64,000 bases of DNA from Arthrobacter sp. zg-Y1171 (GCF_025244845.1 NZ_CP104264.1:1984001-2048000), one strand, 5' to 3'. Shown: positions 52,893 to 63,428, counted from the first letter of the stretch. Translations and numbers: made by a program. Notes: a model not told the origin generated them from the letters alone.

Positions 52893-54037
52893 TGCACCCC
52901 TCCATCAAGGTCCTTGAGGTGCGTGACCTCACCATCTATTGCGGTCAGAGCCCTGTCGACGAACTCTTCCGCTACACCGGTGCTTCCATTTCGTATTGCG
53001 TGAAGCCCGTCGCTGAGGAGCCCGACCTGGTCCGTGAGCCGCCGGATAACTTGAGTCCGCAATGCCTCGTAGTCATCCACCAAATGGCTCTTGTCGACGA
53101 CTCGGCTGCTCTGCTCTGCCGTAAGCAGCCGAGTGAGGTCATCCACCTGAACGAGAAGCTTATTAGAGCGCTGCTTCTCGATCTCCAGCTCGGCGGAAAG
53201 CCCTTGGCAGTGGGCCTCCGCTGCCGCGGCGCGGTGTTCCTGATGTGCGGCGTGGGCGCGAGCGGTGGCTGTCGCTCGTTGAGCATCACGAATCGCGCCC
53301 TCAAAATGCCGTGACAGCTGTGCCAGCGCTTCTGTGCTTTTGGAAGTTGCGAGTAGAGCGGCAGTCTTGGACGTGCTTTCCTGGGGCGGCGAGTCCCACA
53401 CGAAGGCAGCCATATCTGCAATGAACTGCTTCGACGTCCAGCCATCACGAAGTACGCGGAACAGACCCAATCCGGTAACCGCGTTCACCCGGAGGCGCTT
53501 CAGATCGGTTTCCGAAGCCTCCACCGACGTCTGCTGACACAGTCCTTTGAGATTGAGCTTCGTGACCGCTTCATTCACTTCCTCAGCTGTGAGACCCGGA
53601 AGGGCACGGGGATCGTGCAGCTGTTCGATCCGTCCTTCGAAAAGAGGGTGGCTGGCGAAAGCCACTTCGACCAACTGGAGAAGGCGGAGAAGGACAGAAT
53701 GCTTCGCCCCGAGCTCTGCCAGGGCTGCCAGCAGACTAAGCGGCACTGCAAGCATTGGATCTGCAGGTGCTAGGCGCCGGACGGCGGCGATCTCTTCCGG
53801 CATTACGTCTTTGTTCACAGAAAGACTGTCCAAGTCCTTGCGAGCAAGGTTGAGCTTGCGCCCCGCTTCACCGTAGGAGAATTCGATCAACTCGAGAATT
53901 GATCGTGGCCGGCTCTTCCTCTTGCTATCCACTTTGAGCGCCCGCGGTCCGTCGGCTGGCGGATTCTTGATTGAGACAATCGCAGGAACTTGCTCCGCGA
54001 TAACTTCGTGCAATCCATCGTCGGTAGTAAATTTCAC
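52889..54037 (-). CDS. Coiled-coil protein of an Hsp70 operon (island gene 2)
   Basis: 382 residues from a GTG at 54037 that overlaps the upstream stop (GTGA); AAGGAG lies inside the end of gene 1. Residues 1-60 are charged (LKVDSKRKSRPRSILELIEF). Residues ~80-230 are helical, with no recognised domain. Residues ~235-345 are a coiled coil (IRDAQRATATARAHAAHQEH and AELEIEKQRSNKLLVQVDDL). The tail LSDGLHAIRNGSTGVAEEFV is helical. The arrangement next to an Hsp70 recalls GrpE-like nucleotide-exchange factors, but I see no GrpE signature. Confidence 0.75.
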   Translation of the reverse strand: MKFTTDDGLHEVIAEQVPAIVSIKNPPADGPRALKVDSKRKSRPRSILELIEFSYGEAGRKLNLARKDLDSLSVNKDVMPEEIAAVRRLAPADPMLAVPLSLLAALAELGAKHSVLLRLLQLVEVAFASHPLFEGRIEQLHDPRALPGLTAEEVNEAVTKLNLKGLCQQTSVEASETDLKRLRVNAVTGLGLFRVLRDGWTSKQFIADMAAFVWDSPPQESTSKTAALLATSKSTEALAQLSRHFEGAIRDAQRATATARAHAAHQEHRAAAAEAHCQGLSAELEIEKQRSNKLLVQVDDLTRLLTAEQSSRVVDKSHLVDDYEALRTQVIRRLTDQVGLLSDGLHAIRNGSTGVAEEFVDRALTAIDGEVTHLKDLDGGVQ

Positions 54038-55158
54038 GAAACTCCTTGATTGTGGGCACGGTTCCGGAAGGCCGCATACCAGATTTCCGCCACGCTGCTG
54101 TCACGAAGACGTTCAGCGTGCCGAGTCGCCGAGATGAGATCCCCTGCTGAGAGCGCGTGTTCGGCAGCGATCAGATGCAGCTTTAGAACGTCGTATGGTC
54201 GTTGGGAGTCGATACTGGCCGTCAATTCCTCTACTTCTGCCAAGGCGCTGCCATTGAGCGGTAAGGCACTCCACCGAAGCACCTGTTCGATGACCGAGTC
54301 ACTGAGCGCGAAATCCAAGCTCGAGTGCGGTGACCGCGACAAATCGTCGCGGGACCACGCTTCCCCCTTCAGGAGAGCCTGAAACCGCAGCGATACTTCA
54401 GCGACACGCTGGCTCTTGGTCTTCGTCATCGCATGACCGAATTGGTTGTAGTGGAAAGCGACGATGCCGCACACTGCCTCGGCAGGTGGCCGGTCAAAGC
54501 CTCTCAAGATTGCAACTGCTTTGTCGTACTTTCCCTGGTAGCTGCCCCGGTCACGCGCCTCGTCGCAGACGGCTGAATCAGCGCTGTCCTCACGCGCGAG
54601 GACGCCATACAGATAGTTGGCAACACCAGACAGGTACCGAGATGCTGTCGAGTAACGCTTGGAGCGCATGATGAAGTCGTCGATGGCACGGAGACTCAGC
54701 TCACCACTCTTGATGAAGTGATTCAGGGCATCATCCACTCCGTCGAGGTCGTCTTCCTCGGCTAGAGAGAACTCAAAGTGGAAGGTTTGAACCACATCGC
54801 TGTTCCTCAGAGACACCTCAGCAATGCCGCTTCGTTTGGTTGCTAAGCTCTTCGCCACATCGTCGGCAGACGCGGGGCTCCCGTTTAGCGCCACCGCGTC
54901 AGCGGAGTGGATCACCCAATCCTCAACAGATGTCGCGCCAGTGATGGTGAGTCGGCTATTGCCGCACTCTCGTCCCCTAAGTACCATGATTGGCCGTTGA
55001 GTTGAATGTCCCTCGAAGTTGTGCACGCGAAGATCGCGTTCGGTGGATAATTCCACCCCGCATTTCCCGCATGGAAATGTCACAGGCCGTGGCGCTAAGG
55101 CCGTGCCTTCCCCAGTCGGTTCATGGAACTCCATGTAGCCGGTGTGCCAAAACCCCAT
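54034..55158 (-). CDS. C2H2 zinc-finger protein heading an Hsp70 operon (island gene 1)
   Basis: 374 residues from the ATG at 55158, which has AAGGGGGAGGC before it. A classical C2H2 finger is near the start: FPCGKCGVELSTERDLRVHN, with ligands Cys30, Cys33, His46 and His51 and the hydrophobic Phe/Leu positions in place. Residues ~55-165 look beta-rich (RPIMVLRGRECGNSRLTITG). Residues ~165-374 are helical (SGELSLRAIDDFIMRSKRYS; AEHALSAGDLISATRHAERL). No family recognised. It could be the recognition subunit; inference. Confidence 0.75.
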   Translation of the reverse strand: MGFWHTGYMEFHEPTGEGTALAPRPVTFPCGKCGVELSTERDLRVHNFEGHSTQRPIMVLRGRECGNSRLTITGATSVEDWVIHSADAVALNGSPASADDVAKSLATKRSGIAEVSLRNSDVVQTFHFEFSLAEEDDLDGVDDALNHFIKSGELSLRAIDDFIMRSKRYSTASRYLSGVANYLYGVLAREDSADSAVCDEARDRGSYQGKYDKAVAILRGFDRPPAEAVCGIVAFHYNQFGHAMTKTKSQRVAEVSLRFQALLKGEAWSRDDLSRSPHSSLDFALSDSVIEQVLRWSALPLNGSALAEVEELTASIDSQRPYDVLKLHLIAAEHALSAGDLISATRHAERLRDSSVAEIWYAAFRNRAHNQGVS

Positions 55159-55840
55159 GCCTCCCCCTTCTTGCATACCTGCCATCAACCGCAAACGATT
55201 GCGTGCCGTCAGCCATTGGCACTTCAAGAACGCTTTGCCTTGCGAAAAGAGCGGAAGGTGTCTAATTGCCTATCGCCTGCGCCTTAGAGCGGCCTTTGAA
55301 ATGAGCCTACGACGCCAGTACCGAATTCCCCGTTGCGACGCGAGTTTCACTGGTGAATTTTGATCTCGGGGCGGTACTCCAAAATCCACTCGGCCGTCCG
55401 CCACCCAGTGCTCTGTTTAATGCCATAGAGCGGCTGCGGTCGGGTACAAGCAGTCACTTCGCGGTGACGAACGAACAGCCCGGGTCGGTTCGACGACGAG
55501 CCTCGGCATTCTCCGGCTTTTGACTCCAAAGTTCCATCTGGACCCGCAGCTAGAATTTCACCCAGCCCGCCACTCTCGAGAGACGAACTCGCGCTAGAGC
55601 CCCAGCCCAACGGTCGACGTCCCTCCCAGCCCAATCTGGGAGTAATGCCGCCACACCCACACTTCCCTCTCGGCTCAACCTGATGTCCCCGACTACAGGT
55701 GAGCGTTCATGATGGTCATCCTCGGAGACGGATCCGTGAAAGCGTCGTCTAGTAGGCGGAGTTTCCGCCAACTAGGGCCAGATCTCACAGGTACGGAGTG
55801 ATGGGCTGAAAGAAGAACATTCCGCGCCTTAAACAGCGCT
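55159..55840. other. Non-coding right flank of the island
   Basis: Upstream of the zinc-finger gene I find no supported gene; short frames on both strands have poor codon patterns and no leaders. The stretch must hold the promoter of the four-gene operon and the junction with the nrd region. It also contains a long inverted repeat at 55749-55775. Confidence 0.5.
55749..55775. repeat. 27-base inverted repeat
   Basis: CTAGTAGGCGGA-GTT-TCCGCCAACTAG: twelve-base arms with a single mismatch around a three-base centre. It is not followed by a T-run on either strand, so a terminator is not the best reading. It could be a recombination or regulator site at the island's right edge. Confidence 0.7.
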
Positions 55841-55877
55841 GCCGCCGCGACGGACCCGAAAGGCCCGCCGCGGCGGC
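55841..55877 (-). terminator. Probable terminator hairpin after nrdF
   Basis: Sixteen-base arms (from GCCGCCGCG to CGCGGCGGC) around a five-base loop. Two mismatches on the plus strand become G-U pairs in the minus-strand transcript, which supports a function in RNA leaving nrdF. It begins 24 bases after the nrdF stop. The following T-run is weak, as is common in actinobacteria. Confidence 0.65.
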
Positions 55878-55900
55878 AATGATGCGGTACAGCTAAGGAA

Positions 55901-56929
<1,029 letters not shown>

Positions 56930-59068
56930 TTACAGCATGCAGGAAACGCAGCCCTCAACCTCGGTGCCTTCCAGCGCGAGCTGGCGCAGGCGGATGTAGT
57001 AGATGGTCTTGATGCCCTTGCGCCAGGCGTAGATCTGCGCCTTGTTGATGTCGCGGGTGGTTGCGGTGTCCTTGAAGAACAACGTCAGGGACAGGCCCTG
57101 GTCCACGTGCTGCGTCGCAGCGGCGTAGGTGTCGATGATCTTCTCGTAGCCGATCTCGTACGCATCCTGGTAGTACTCCAGGTTGTCGTTGGTCAGGTAC
57201 GGAGCCGGGTAGTAGACGCGTCCCAGCTTGCCTTCCTTGCGGATCTCGATCTTCGACGCCACCGGGTGGATGGAGGAGGTGGAGTTGTTGATGTAGGAGA
57301 TCGAGCCGGTGGGCGGCACGGCCTGCAGGTTCTGGTTGTAGATGCCGTGTTCCATGACCGAAGCCTTCAGCGCCTCCCAGTCAGCCTGGGTGGGGATGTG
57401 CACGCCGTCGAACAGTTCGCGGACACGCTGCGTCTGCGGTGCCCATTCCTGGTTGGTGTACTTGTCGAAGTACTCCCCCGTGGCGTACTTGGAGCGCTCG
57501 AAGCCGGCGAACTTGCGGCCGGTCTCGATGGCCAGCAGGTTCGACGCCCGCACGGCGTGGTAGACCACCGTGTAGAAGTACATGTTCGTGAAGTCGATGC
57601 CTTCTTCGGAACCGTAATAGACCCGCTCGCGTGCCAGGTAGCCGTGCAGGTTCATCTGGCCCAGGCCGATGGCATGCGACATGTCATTGCCCTTGGCAAT
57701 GGACGGAACGGAGCCGATGTGGCTCATGTCCGAAACGGCGGTCAGCGCACGGATAGCCGTCTCGATGGTCCGGCCGAAGTCCGGCGAGTCCATGGTCTTG
57801 GCAATGTTCAGCGAGCCGAGGTTGCAGGAGATGTCCTTGCCGGTCTCGTCGTAGGACAGGTCATCGTTGTACGTGGTGGGCTGGGAAACCTGGAGGATTT
57901 CCGAGCACAGGTTGGACATGATGATCTTGCCGTCGATCGGGTTCTCCCGGTTCACCGTGTCCTCGAACATGATGTACGGGTAGCCGGACTCGAACTGGAT
58001 CTCGGCAAGGGTCTGGAAGAACTCGCGGGCACGGATCTTGGTCTTCTTGATCCGGGAATCGTCCACCATCTCGTAGTACTTCTCGGTGACCGAGATGTCG
58101 GAGAACGGCATGCCGTAGACCTTCTCGACGTCGTACGGCGAGAACAGGTACATGTCCTCGTCGCGCTTGGCCAGGTCGAAGGTGATGTCCGGGACGACGA
58201 CGCCGAGGGAAAGGGTCTTGATGCGGATCTTCTCGTCGGCGTTCTCGCGCTTGGTGTCGAGGAACCGGTTGATGTCCGGGTGGTGGGCGTGCAGGTACAC
58301 GGCACCGGCACCCTGGCGGGCACCGAGCTGGTTCGCGTAGGAGAAGCTGTCCTCAAGGAGCTTCATCACGGGGATGACGCCGGAGGACTGGTTCTCGATC
58401 TGCTTGATCGGCGCGCCGACCTCGCGGATGTTGGTCAGTGCAAAGGCGACGCCGCCGCCGCGCTTGGAGAGCTGCAGCGCGGAGTTGATGGAGCGGCCGA
58501 TGGACTCCATGTTGTCTTCGATGCGCAGCAGGAAGCAGGAGACGAGCTCGCCGCGCTGGGCCTTGCCGGCGTTGAGGAACGTGGGGGTGGCCGGCTGGAA
58601 GCGGCCCTCGATGATTTCGTCCACCATCTGCGTGGCGAGCTGCTCGTCGCCGCGGGCCAGGTGCAGGGCAACCATGCAGACACGGTCTTCGTAGCGCTCC
58701 AGGTAACGCTTACCGTCGAAGGTCTTCAGCGTGTACGAGGTGTAGAACTTGAACGCGCCGAGGAAGGTTTCGAAGCGGAACTTCTTCTTGTAGGCGCGGG
58801 TGTACAGCTCCTTGATGAAGGTCATGGAGTACTGGTCGAGCGTTTCCGGCTCGTAGTACTCGTTCTTGACCAGGTATTCCAGCTTCTCTTCCAGGTCATG
58901 GAAGAAGACCGTGTTGTTGTTAACGTGCTGGAGGAAGTACTGGCGCGCAGCAGCGCGGTCGGCGTCGAACTGGATCTCTCCGTTCTTGCCGTACAGGTTC
59001 AGCATGGCGTTGAGCTCGTGGTAGCCCAGGTCCTTGTAAGCCTCCGGGAGCTCCTTGGAGTCCGTCAT
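56930..59068 (-). CDS. nrdE: Class Ib ribonucleotide reductase, large (catalytic) subunit
   Basis: 712 residues. I set the start at the ATG ([20 protein letters not shown]) whose bases overlap the nrdI stop as ATGA, rather than an upstream TTG inside nrdI. Active-site regions [17 protein letters not shown] and [12 protein letters not shown] are in place, and the C-terminal redox pair is EGCVSCML, reduced by NrdH. It reduces ribonucleoside diphosphates. No allosteric ATP-cone is present, as in other class Ib enzymes. Confidence 0.96.
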   Translation of the reverse strand: MTDSKELPEAYKDLGYHELNAMLNLYGKNGEIQFDADRAAARQYFLQHVNNNTVFFHDLEEKLEYLVKNEYYEPETLDQYSMTFIKELYTRAYKKKFRFETFLGAFKFYTSYTLKTFDGKRYLERYEDRVCMVALHLARGDEQLATQMVDEIIEGRFQPATPTFLNAGKAQRGELVSCFLLRIEDNMESIGRSINSALQLSKRGGGVAFALTNIREVGAPIKQIENQSSGVIPVMKLLEDSFSYANQLGARQGAGAVYLHAHHPDINRFLDTKRENADEKIRIKTLSLGVVVPDITFDLAKRDEDMYLFSPYDVEKVYGMPFSDISVTEKYYEMVDDSRIKKTKIRAREFFQTLAEIQFESGYPYIMFEDTVNRENPIDGKIIMSNLCSEILQVSQPTTYNDDLSYDETGKDISCNLGSLNIAKTMDSPDFGRTIETAIRALTAVSDMSHIGSVPSIAKGNDMSHAIGLGQMNLHGYLARERVYYGSEEGIDFTNMYFYTVVYHAVRASNLLAIETGRKFAGFERSKYATGEYFDKYTNQEWAPQTQRVRELFDGVHIPTQADWEALKASVMEHGIYNQNLQAVPPTGSISYINNSTSSIHPVASKIEIRKEGKLGRVYYPAPYLTNDNLEYYQDAYEIGYEKIIDTYAAATQHVDQGLSLTLFFKDTATTRDINKAQIYAWRKGIKTIYYIRLRQLALEGTEVEGCVSCML

Positions 59069-59574
59069 GCCGGCTTCTGCGACTGATGTGTCCAAAACTT
59101 TTCCAATCCTTCGTTAACCTTGGCGACGTCCTCGGACGTGCCCATGAGTTCAAATCGATACAGCACGGGGACCTGGCACTTCACGGCGATGATGTCCGCC
59201 GCGAGGCAATAGGAGTCCCCGAAGTTTGTGTTGCCCGCCCCGATCACACCCCGGATCAAGGAGCGGTTGCGCTCGTTGTTCAGGAACTTGATGACCTGCT
59301 TGGGAACGGCGCCCCGGGCTGCGGCCCCCGGTGATGCAGCCGTTCCACCGTAGGTGGGAAGCAGCAGTACGTAGGGCCGGGTGGCCAGCAGTGTGGGCTG
59401 GGAGGTGTGGAGCGGAAGAGCCGCCGCGAAAATCCCGAGCTTTTCCACAAAACGGCGGGTATACCCGGAGGCTGAGGAGAAGTAGATCAGGGAGGCGTCC
59501 GTTTCCGGTTGTCCATCCCCTGCGGATGCCGATGCCGGCGCAAAGCCGGCTTGGTCTGCCATCCCCAGTGCCAT
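59065..59574 (-). CDS. nrdI: Flavodoxin-like activator NrdI
   Basis: 169 residues. [18 protein letters not shown] begins the FMN-binding fold; VLLLPTYGG and [20 protein letters not shown] are the flavin-contact loops typical of NrdI. The N-terminal ~27 residues are an extra polar segment. NrdI supplies the oxidant that assembles the Mn-tyrosyl radical in NrdF. Its stop overlaps the nrdE start. Confidence 0.94.
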   Translation of the reverse strand: MALGMADQAGFAPASASAGDGQPETDASLIYFSSASGYTRRFVEKLGIFAAALPLHTSQPTLLATRPYVLLLPTYGGTAASPGAAARGAVPKQVIKFLNNERNRSLIRGVIGAGNTNFGDSYCLAADIIAVKCQVPVLYRFELMGTSEDVAKVNEGLEKFWTHQSQKPA

Positions 59575-59661
59575 GGTTGCTGCGCTCCTGACGGGTATTG
59601 CGCGGGTGGTGCGTGATGCGAGGTGCTGCGGCGGGAAAGCCGGACGGGGCCCGGCGGCTCC

Positions 59662-59907
59662 CTAGGCTACGGAGGAAACCTGCGCCTGGGCCAGCTCTTC
59701 GATCTTGTCGGGCCGGAAGCCGGACCAGGAGTCCTGCTCGGTGACGACAACGGGGGCCTGCATGTAGCCCATGGCACGGACGCGCTCGAGGGCCTCGGGG
59801 TCCTGCGACATGTCCACGCTCTGGTACACAATGCCCTTCTTGTCGAGGGCGCGGTAAGTGGCGTTGCACTGTACGCAGGCGGGCTTGGTGTAAACCGTAA
59901 CGGTCAT
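59662..59907 (-). CDS. nrdH: NrdH redoxin, reductant of NrdE
   Basis: 81 residues from the ATG at 59907; longer upstream starts are unlikely because the protein begins TVTVYTKPACVQCNATYRAL as usual. The active site is CVQC. SWSGFRPDKIEEL is the C-terminal NrdH-specific motif. It passes electrons from thioredoxin reductase to NrdE. First gene of the operon, 87 bases before nrdI, preceded by probable NrdR boxes. Confidence 0.95.
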   Translation of the reverse strand: MTVTVYTKPACVQCNATYRALDKKGIVYQSVDMSQDPEALERVRAMGYMQAPVVVTEQDSWSGFRPDKIEELAQAQVSSVA

Positions 59908-60047
59908 GGCGTGGTCTCCCCTAGTGAAGCGTGAAGTCTGTTCTGTGCTGCTGGATGGTGCCTGATGAAGCTGGCGATACTGGTCGTTCGTTGTGTTCAA
60001 AAAGTTGCTTGTGGAGCTTGGTGAAGCTCTCGAAGTCTGTTCCTAGA

Positions 60048-60088
60048 TACTACATCCAGTTCCATGCCCAGACACTACATCTAGTGCG
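60048..60088. promoter_or_regulatory. Probable NrdR box pair upstream of nrdH
   Basis: On the reverse strand, 60073-60088 reads GCACTAGATGTAGTGT, close to the NrdR consensus acaCwAtATaTwgtgt. A weaker copy, ATACTACATCCAGTTC, lies at 60048-60063. The direct shared core is ACTACATC(C/T)AGT, with 25 bases between starts. NrdR represses class I nrd operons when dATP is high. A TACATGATGTA palindrome follows at 60109-60119. The rest of the 452-base gap holds no gene I can support. Confidence 0.7.
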
Positions 60089-60308
60089 CCCCTCAAGGTG
60101 GAACCCCTACATGATGTATTACAAGTATGTCATTACAGGGGGCCGCCGTCCACAGTTTGTGCACAGGGCATGCCGCGTAAATAGGCGGGATTCCAGCGGG
60201 CCGGCAAGGGTTCTCCACAGCCTGTGCAGAACGCGATGCACATGTGACGAGGCAGGCAAGATTCAAGCGTGTCGCGTACCGTGGGCGTGTCGGGTCTAGT
60301 ACCCGCCA

Positions 60309-60324
60309 ACACTAGATATTGTGG
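60309..60324. promoter_or_regulatory. Third NrdR-like box, next to the LysR gene
   Basis: ACACTAGATATTGTGG matches most of the NrdR consensus but is about 400 bases from nrdH and only 36 bases from the LysR start. It may act on the LysR gene or be a distal operator. Position makes the role uncertain. Confidence 0.45.
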
Positions 60325-60359
60325 TCGGCCCCGCAGGGGCGAGGAAGGAGGGTGCCGGA

Positions 60360-61298
60360 ATGGTCAACCCCGTGCACCTGAAGACGCTGCTGGAGGTTCT
60401 CCGCACCGGGTCGTTTGCCGGAGCCGCCCTGCGGCTGGGCTACACGGCCTCGGCCGTGTCCCAGCAGATGTCCGCCCTGGAGAAGGACACCGGTGCGCGC
60501 CTGTTCGAGCGTTCCGCCCGCACCGCCTCGCCCACGGAAGCCGCCGTCGTCATGGCCCGGCACGCCGTCAAGGTGCTCACCGACATGGATGCCCTCCTGG
60601 CGGCCGCGGCCCGTCCCGGACCGGGCAGCTCAGAGGTGCTGCGCCTGGGCATCTTCCCCAGCCTGGCCACCTTCGCCCTGCCGGAACTGCTGGCGTCGCC
60701 CCAGTGGCGGGATCTGGGAATTGACCTGCTGCTTTCCGTCGCCGAACCGGCACAGACCATCCAGGGGCTTCGCACGGGAGGGAACCTCGACGTCGCACTG
60801 GTGTACCAGGTGGGCCAGGGCGGACTGGCCTGGCCGTCCTCCATCAGCCGCCGCTGGCTGGGCGACGATAATTTCCGTGTGGTGCTGCCCGAGTCCTGGG
60901 GCATCCGCAGCGGCGCCGAGATGTCCGCCGAGCAGCTGGCGGGGATGCCCTGGATCATGCATCATCCAGGCACCCCCGATGCCCTGGTGATCGAGCGGCT
61001 CTTCGCCAGCTGCAGCCTCCACCCGCAGGTGGCCGCGTACTGCGATGACTTCAACGCCAGCCTGGCCATGGCTTCCGCCGGCCTTGGCGCGGCGCTGGTG
61101 CCCGAACTGGCGATGCTGAACCGGCCGGCCGGCACCGTGGTGCTGGATGTCCCCGAAATCCGGCTGGCCCGTAGCATCTTCGCCCTGCTGATCCATGAAC
61201 AAAACGTGCAGGTCCGGCTGTTCCTGGACCGGCTGGCCGATGTGCTGGGCCGCCGGAGCATAGTGCCGCTCCCCACATCCGGTGCCCGGCAGGGCTGA
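60360..61298 (+). CDS. LysR family transcriptional regulator
   Basis: 312 residues from the ATG at 60360 with GAGGAAGGAGGG before it. The N-terminal HTH reads HLKTLLEVLRTGSFAGAALR, then YTASAVSQQMSALEKDTGAR and LFERSARTASPT. The effector domain begins RLGIFPSLATFALPELLAS and includes LPESWGIRSGAEM. It is divergent from nrdHIEF and followed by a FUSC-like gene after 40 bases. Effector and targets are unknown; it may control its downstream neighbour. Confidence 0.92.
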   Translation: MVNPVHLKTLLEVLRTGSFAGAALRLGYTASAVSQQMSALEKDTGARLFERSARTASPTEAAVVMARHAVKVLTDMDALLAAAARPGPGSSEVLRLGIFPSLATFALPELLASPQWRDLGIDLLLSVAEPAQTIQGLRTGGNLDVALVYQVGQGGLAWPSSISRRWLGDDNFRVVLPESWGIRSGAEMSAEQLAGMPWIMHHPGTPDALVIERLFASCSLHPQVAAYCDDFNASLAMASAGLGAALVPELAMLNRPAGTVVLDVPEIRLARSIFALLIHEQNVQVRLFLDRLADVLGRRSIVPLPTSGARQG

Positions 61299-61338
61299 AA
61301 AGTCGTTTCCTGAGTTAGGCCCGGGCCATACTCGAAAC

Positions 61339-62439
61339 ATGACCACTGGCGAAAAAACCATCTCCAAACGGTCATTGAGTGCCGTTACCAACCGGGTGAC
61401 CGGAGTCCTGCGCGTCACCCGCTTCCAGCTCGCCTTCAAGGCCACCCTCGCTGTCGGCATCGCCTGGACACTTGCCCCGCACGTGCCGGGGGTGGCTTCG
61501 CAGTACCCGTATTACGCTCCGCTGGGTGCCATTGTCAGCATGTACCCCACCGTCTCCGGTTCCTTCCGCACCGGCATGGAAACCCTGGCGGGCCTGGTGA
61601 CCGGCATGCTTTTGGCGCTGGGGGCCCTGCTGATCGGCACCCCGAATGTCTGGACCATTTCCGTGATCGTCGGCATTGGCGTGCTGCTCGGCGGGTTGAA
61701 CTTCCTGGGGGCGTCCGGCCGGGAATACGTGCCGATGGCTGCGCTGTTCGTGCTGCTCCTGGGCGGTGATGATCCGGACGGCTATTCGTTCGGCTACGGC
61801 GTGCAGATGCTGGTTGGTGTCGTTGTCGGGCTGGGCGTCAACGCCCTCGTCTTCCCGCCCCTGCACCTGAACGGCGCCGTCAACGGGCTGGTCACACTGC
61901 GGAAATCGCTGGCACGGCAACTGCGGGACATGGGAACGGCGCTGGAGGAAACCTGGCCGCCCAAACACGAGGACTGGTCCCAGCGCGAGAGCGAACTGGA
62001 TACCCTGACCAAGGAGGTCCGGGAAGCCGTGGAGCTGGCGGACACCAGCCGGCACGGAAACATCCGCAGCCGCAAGTACAGCCGTGATTTCACTGCCGAC
62101 TACCGGGCGCTGCGGGCCATGGAACGCGCCACCCGGCATGTGAAGGACATGACCGAAGTCCTCACCGACGCCATCTGGCGGAATCCGCAGAACGTCGCTG
62201 TCCCGGCCGCCCTGACCGTACCCCTGGCCAAGGCAGTAAACGGCTGTGCCGAAGCGGTGGAGGCCTGGGATCCCGAAAGCGAGGAGCACTCCACGGCAAC
62301 CCAGGCGCTCGTGGAGCTGGTGCGCCTGGTCAACACCTCGGGCTCGGCCGACAGCCCCGTGGATGCGACGGCCGCCCTGGCCATGGACCTGCGCCGCATC
62401 CTGCGGATCATCAACACGGAGTCCGACGGCGACGCCTAG
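61339..62439 (+). CDS. FUSC-like (aromatic acid exporter/YccS-like) membrane protein
   Basis: 366 residues. Six N-terminal membrane helices span residues ~25-180 (FQLAFKATLAVGIAWTLAPH; TLAGLVTGMLLALGALLIG; VQMLVGVVVGLGVNALVFPP), with the ASQYPYYAPLGAIVSMYPTV loop typical of FUSC proteins. The C-terminal ~180 residues are helical and cytosolic. Related proteins export aromatic acids or p-hydroxybenzoate. It follows a LysR regulator by 40 bases, consistent with inducible efflux; inference. Confidence 0.82.
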   Translation: MTTGEKTISKRSLSAVTNRVTGVLRVTRFQLAFKATLAVGIAWTLAPHVPGVASQYPYYAPLGAIVSMYPTVSGSFRTGMETLAGLVTGMLLALGALLIGTPNVWTISVIVGIGVLLGGLNFLGASGREYVPMAALFVLLLGGDDPDGYSFGYGVQMLVGVVVGLGVNALVFPPLHLNGAVNGLVTLRKSLARQLRDMGTALEETWPPKHEDWSQRESELDTLTKEVREAVELADTSRHGNIRSRKYSRDFTADYRALRAMERATRHVKDMTEVLTDAIWRNPQNVAVPAALTVPLAKAVNGCAEAVEAWDPESEEHSTATQALVELVRLVNTSGSADSPVDATAALAMDLRRILRIINTESDGDA

Positions 62440-62549
62440 GTCCGCGCCGCCCTTTCCTGCAGCGCGGGCGGACGGTTAGACTCCCCCGCAGCAGGGACCG
62501 CAACCAGGCCGCGCCGCACGAAGGATGACGCCGGACAAGGGACAGCGCC

Positions 62550-63428
62550 GTGAAAATTGTCGTTACCACGCCCACGGGGCACGTTGGTTCCCGGGTCTTA
62601 AGGCTGCTCATCCAGGCAGGCGTCCGGCCGACGGCCCTGCTGCGCGACGCCTCCCGGCTGGAGCCCGGGCTCCGGGGGTTCTGCGATGTGGTGGAGGGCA
62701 ACCAGGACGATGAGGACGCCGTCCTGCGTGCCACCTTCGGCGCCGATGCCCTGTACTGGGTGGATCCGCCCAGTGATGACGACGACCCGCTGGACGGCTA
62801 TGAGCGGTTCGGGGAGACGGCCGCCGCAGCGGTGACCGCCAATGCCGTTCCGCGCGTGGTGTTCCAGAGCAGTGTGGGGGCCGAGGTCCGCAGCGGGTTC
62901 GGTGAAGTGGACGGCCTGGCCCGCACGGAAGTACTGCTGAACGGTACGGGCGCGCACGTGACGCACCTGCGCTGCGGCTATTTCTTCACGAACCTGCTCG
63001 CTGATCTGGACTCCGTGCGCGCCGGCGTGCTGACCACCATCCTGCCCGTCGAGCACCGGATGCCGTGGGTCGATCCGCGGGACATCGGGGACGTTGCGGC
63101 CGGGCGGCTGCTGGCCACGGACTGGCACGGCAGGCGCACCCTCGGGGTTCTCGGCCCGCAGGACCTCTCGTTCCGTGAGGTTGCCGCGGTTGTGGGTGCC
63201 GCCGTCGGCCGCCCGCTGGCCGCACTGCAGATATCCGAGACGGAGTATGCCGGCATGCTGCGCGGGGCCGGACTAACGGAGGCCAGGATCGAGGGGATCC
63301 TGGGGATGTCGCGCGGCCAGCTGGACTTCACCCCGGAAGACCCCCGCAGCCTGGTGACCTCCACCCCCACCGCCCTGGCGGCGTGGGCTTACGATGTCCT
63401 TCGCCCGGCCCTGAATCCGCAGAGCTAG
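62550..63428 (+). CDS. NmrA-like NAD(P)H-binding protein
   Basis: 292 residues from a GTG start with AAGGGAC upstream. The Rossmann motif is IVVTTPTGHVGSRVLRLLIQ. Further family blocks are ALYWVDPPSDDDD, VVFQSSVGAEVR and HLRCGYFFTNLLADLDSVRA. MPWVDPRDIGDVAAGRLL is typical of NmrA proteins. The catalytic SDR Tyr is absent, so it may be a redox sensor or a reductase of the NmrA/isoflavone class. Function unknown. Confidence 0.87.
   Translation: MKIVVTTPTGHVGSRVLRLLIQAGVRPTALLRDASRLEPGLRGFCDVVEGNQDDEDAVLRATFGADALYWVDPPSDDDDPLDGYERFGETAAAAVTANAVPRVVFQSSVGAEVRSGFGEVDGLARTEVLLNGTGAHVTHLRCGYFFTNLLADLDSVRAGVLTTILPVEHRMPWVDPRDIGDVAAGRLLATDWHGRRTLGVLGPQDLSFREVAAVVGAAVGRPLAALQISETEYAGMLRGAGLTEARIEGILGMSRGQLDFTPEDPRSLVTSTPTALAAWAYDVLRPALNPQS

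Noticed and set aside
55841..55877. Attachment site at the island's right boundary
   Set aside because: Position after the nrdF stop and G-U-compensated pairing on the minus transcript fit a terminator better.
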